Shown here: piece after piece, positions 62,336 to 64,000 of the stretch | Numbering within the stretch: position 1 is the first letter of the stretch | Layout of the letters: each line of letters begins with the position of its first letter | NCBI RefSeq assembly: GCF_039822205.1 | Contig: NZ_JBAGBW010000002.1 | Span: 100,387-164,386 of the forward strand | DNA: 64,000 bases | DNA from: Thermodesulfobium sp. 4217-1 | GTDB taxonomy: Bacteria > Thermodesulfobiota > Thermodesulfobiia > Thermodesulfobiales > Thermodesulfobiaceae | Direction of reading: 5' to 3' | Translations under genes and position numbers: made by a program | The notes under the pieces: generated by a model | Told to the model about the DNA's origin: nothing | Database searches by the model: none | Seen by the model: only the letters and a program-made list of their open reading frames with translations

Positions 62336-62469
62336 ATGCCATTTCGGTAAGAGGTGACATACTCCCACCACCTACGCTAACACTTAGAGGTGGAGGCTTC
62401 TTGGGACGTACCAGCTAACGCCAGTATAATTACCAAGCTATCCCCGTTTGCCCAACGGTTCTATATTAC
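62336..62469 (-). mobile_element. Right end of a second IS605/IS1341-type element, minus strand
   Basis: Read on the minus strand, the sequence contains GGGATAGCTTGG, GTTAGCTGGTACGTCCCAAG, AAGCCTCCACCT and a hairpin closed by AGGTGGTGGGAG, ending GTATGTCACC at about 62352. This matches the guide-RNA/right-end layout of tnpB-bearing IS605-family elements. Its inner part is interrupted by the IS1634-like element at 62470 and resumes at 63968, running out of the window. The assignment rests on pattern recognition only. Confidence 0.5.
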
Positions 62470-63960
62470 CTAACTTTTCCCACTATTTTATACACTACAC
62501 CCTAAAAGTTTAAGAATTAATTTTTGTTGATTTTTTAAAGTAACGGTTTTTGTCCAGTTTAGATTATGCTTTTCAGATCTGAGATTAACAATGTAACAAG
62601 ATTGTAGAGTTTCAAGCACGTCTACAGGTGAAATTCCAAGAGATTTTGTCTTCTGTTTTATATAAGTTAAAATTGCAAATGCAATGTAACAAATCTTTAT
62701 ATGAGCTTTGATGTGATCCATTCTGTATTTTCTTATTGGGTGTAAATCTATTGAGCTTTTTAATTCTTTAAATGCTTTCTCAACAATATCTCTTTCATAA
62801 TAAAGCCTTACTACCTCTTGGCTTGACATATCTGTGTTGTGGTAAACAAGACTATAACCAAAATACTTAGCCTTATCAATATCAAATTCGTCAGTTTCTA
62901 TAGCGAAGTTTCTCTTAGCAATTTCTATTTCTGGATTATAAATTGCAATAAGCTTGCCATTAAAGAATGAAAAATCTTTAACATAAACTGATGTGTTTTT
63001 TAATTTGACCCTGTTTATCGGTTGAAATATTTCATCTCTATCTATATTGCTTAGATAATCTGATTGTATCTTTTTGTTCATTCTAAAACCACATATGGTT
63101 TTTTGATTTAGATTGTTGAGTTCTGTTATGTTCTCAAAACTACTCATTCCTCTATCAATCAATACTAAACTAAATTGTTTCATTCTTGCTTCTAACAAGA
63201 AATCCTGAAAAATCTTTACATTATTAATATTGCCTTCATAAACCTTATGCATTATTGGTATGCCTTCTTCTTTTGTTACAGCAAGAGCTATTTGGATCAA
63301 TTTACCTACTTTGCCATCTTTACCTCTTCTTGACTTGTAATCTACTTTTGAGCCTGAGAAGTATGCATCTGTTATATCTATAATAAGTGCATCTTTATCT
63401 TTTGAATTTGAAAATAATTTATTAAAGATTAGATTTTCTATTTCAGAAAAAGACAACTCTTCTAAATCATCTAAGGCTTTATATATATTTTTGTCAATTA
63501 ACTTACCAATGCCAAGCAGTTCTTTCAAATATGTTTCTTCTATATATTCTGGTAATTTGTACAATGGTTTGTGTTCAATCAGTTGAGTATAGACAAGTAA
63601 CAGAATATACTTTGCTTTTTTCCCTAATTTATCTTTTAAACCAAGCTCATTAGAAATACAGTCAAGTAAATAATAATCTAAGTACCTTTTACAAGAAGTT
63701 ATTTCAATATCATCAGTATTAACACTTCTTACAACCCTACCATCTACTTCTTTGCCTACATATCGAATTACCCTTTGTTTTACTTTTCCTTCTTCTCTGT
63801 AACTCTCTACTTCGGCTAAATAGACAGAATTTTTCTTTTTAATTTTTCTAATAAATGACATAGTGTATATATTATACACTACAAATAATATTTAGTCAAC
63901 AGAAATCAAGGCATTTAAGCCATTTTAATTGTAGTGTATAATTTTTAGGGGAAAGTTAAG
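62470..63960 (-). mobile_element. Intact IS1634-like insertion sequence, 1491 bp
   Basis: Imperfect terminal inverted repeats of about 30 bp: left end 62470-62499 (CTAACTTTTCCC, then TTATACACTACA) and right end 63930-63960 whose complement reads CTTAACTTTTCCC, then TTATACACTACA. The element is flanked by a 7-bp direct repeat ATATTAC at 62463-62469 and 63961-63967, the target-site duplication. It carries one full-length transposase gene. Matched ends, the duplication and an unbroken gene suggest recent insertion into the second IS605-type element. Confidence 0.85.
62488..63861 (-). CDS. DDE transposase, IS1634/IS4-like
   Basis: A 457-residue transposase from ATG at 63861 (MSFIRKIKKKNSVYLAE); an upstream ATG at 63879 lies in the inverted repeat region. 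The DDE catalytic residues fit IIDITDAYFSG (first Asp), LVLIDRGMSS (second Asp) and YYERDIVEKAFKELKSS (Glu, with the Y-x2-R-x3-E pattern of the IS4 superfamily). The N-terminus (YLAEVESYREEGKVKQRVIRYVG) is typical of IS1634 members. The stop codon sits inside the left inverted repeat. No frameshift or internal stop, so probably active. Confidence 0.88.
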   Translation of the reverse strand: MSFIRKIKKKNSVYLAEVESYREEGKVKQRVIRYVGKEVDGRVVRSVNTDDIEITSCKRYLDYYLLDCISNELGLKDKLGKKAKYILLLVYTQLIEHKPLYKLPEYIEETYLKELLGIGKLIDKNIYKALDDLEELSFSEIENLIFNKLFSNSKDKDALIIDITDAYFSGSKVDYKSRRGKDGKVGKLIQIALAVTKEEGIPIMHKVYEGNINNVKIFQDFLLEARMKQFSLVLIDRGMSSFENITELNNLNQKTICGFRMNKKIQSDYLSNIDRDEIFQPINRVKLKNTSVYVKDFSFFNGKLIAIYNPEIEIAKRNFAIETDEFDIDKAKYFGYSLVYHNTDMSSQEVVRLYYERDIVEKAFKELKSSIDLHPIRKYRMDHIKAHIKICYIAFAILTYIKQKTKSLGISPVDVLETLQSCYIVNLRSEKHNLNWTKTVTLKNQQKLILKLLGCSV

Positions 63961-64000
63961 ATATTACTGTTAGGATATGCCAAGCAGGCGACAGCCTTCG

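Noticed and set aside
62112-62360. 82-residue minus-strand ORF in the IS605-type remnant
   Set aside because: It crosses the boundary between two mobile-element ends and reads antisense to the tnpB tail; not a coherent gene.
1-64000. CRISPR arrays, rRNA genes, prophage or integrative-element genes
   Set aside because: I looked for regularly spaced repeats, rRNA sequence and integrase or capsid-type proteins and saw none; the only mobile DNA recognised is at the right edge.

Overview
The window reads as the chromosome of an AT-rich, diderm, probably thermophilic anaerobe. The gene set (split ADP-heptose enzymes and a large outer-membrane beta-barrel, so an outer membrane; a tungstate/molybdate ABC importer behind a Moco-type riboswitch; Fe-dependent alcohol dehydrogenase; rubredoxin-like and Fur-family genes; amino-acid fermentation enzymes; many diguanylate cyclases) fits a Thermodesulfobium-like lineage. 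That assignment is from general character, not from a search.

Layout. 1-1.75 kb: end of rsmE overlapping a tRNA methylthiotransferase (mtaB type). 1.76-6.4 kb (minus): Fe-alcohol dehydrogenase, PAS-GGDEF cyclase, NlpC/P60 hydrolase and a small secreted protein, the first three linked by 17-nt overlaps. 6.5-12 kb (minus): RND efflux pair plus an MFS transporter. 12.2-13.2 kb: MscS channel. 13.4-17.3 kb: TPR protein, a MORN-repeat protein with about 20 repeats, and a secreted serpin with a shortened reactive loop. 17.37 kb: tRNA-Val(CAC). 17.56 kb: a short tatA gene on the minus strand, divergent from rpoB-rpoC, which are followed by an HtrA protease. 26.9-31.8 kb: glycosyltransferase, DegT aminotransferase, separate heptose kinase and adenylyltransferase, and an NAD-binding epimerase-like protein. 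31.8-34.5 kb: a GuaB3-type IMP dehydrogenase homologue overlapping guaA.

34.6-39.3 kb holds the most unusual locus. A membrane-anchored copper-amine-oxidase-stalk-like protein is followed by a minimal ExbB/MotA-like channel subunit, an ExbD/TolR-like subunit that keeps the conserved membrane Asp but carries a coiled coil instead of the usual periplasmic domain, two secreted proteins of unknown family and a beta-barrel ending in Phe. Tight overlaps link these genes and coaE. It looks like an ion-motive-force-driven trans-envelope machine of unknown purpose.

39.9-45.7 kb: panB, a 4-oxalocrotonate-tautomerase-like enzyme and a Fur-family regulator (minus operon), a 41-residue RCKP-type rubredoxin-like protein, MgtC, and the tungstate/molybdate importer with its riboswitch leader. 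45.7-49.3 kb: a second GGDEF protein and enolase. 49.5-58.6 kb: an amino-acid catabolic block (threonine/serine ammonia-lyase, L-serine dehydratase beta and alpha, RidA, NAD-glutamate dehydrogenase, cysteine desulfidase family, YheO-like regulator). 58.6-61.5 kb: a globin-coupled diguanylate cyclase and an SbmA/YddA-type ABC exporter. 61.6-64 kb: a PEP-mutase-family gene cut by nested insertions: a tnpB-less IS605-type remnant with a probable omega-RNA end, the end of a second oppositely oriented element, and inside it an intact IS1634-like element with inverted repeats and a 7-bp target duplication.

A recurrent observation is genes whose reading frame and Shine-Dalgarno site imply a start codon other than ATG, GTG or TTG: the MFS transporter, MscS, and possibly the secreted protein at 36.2 kb.
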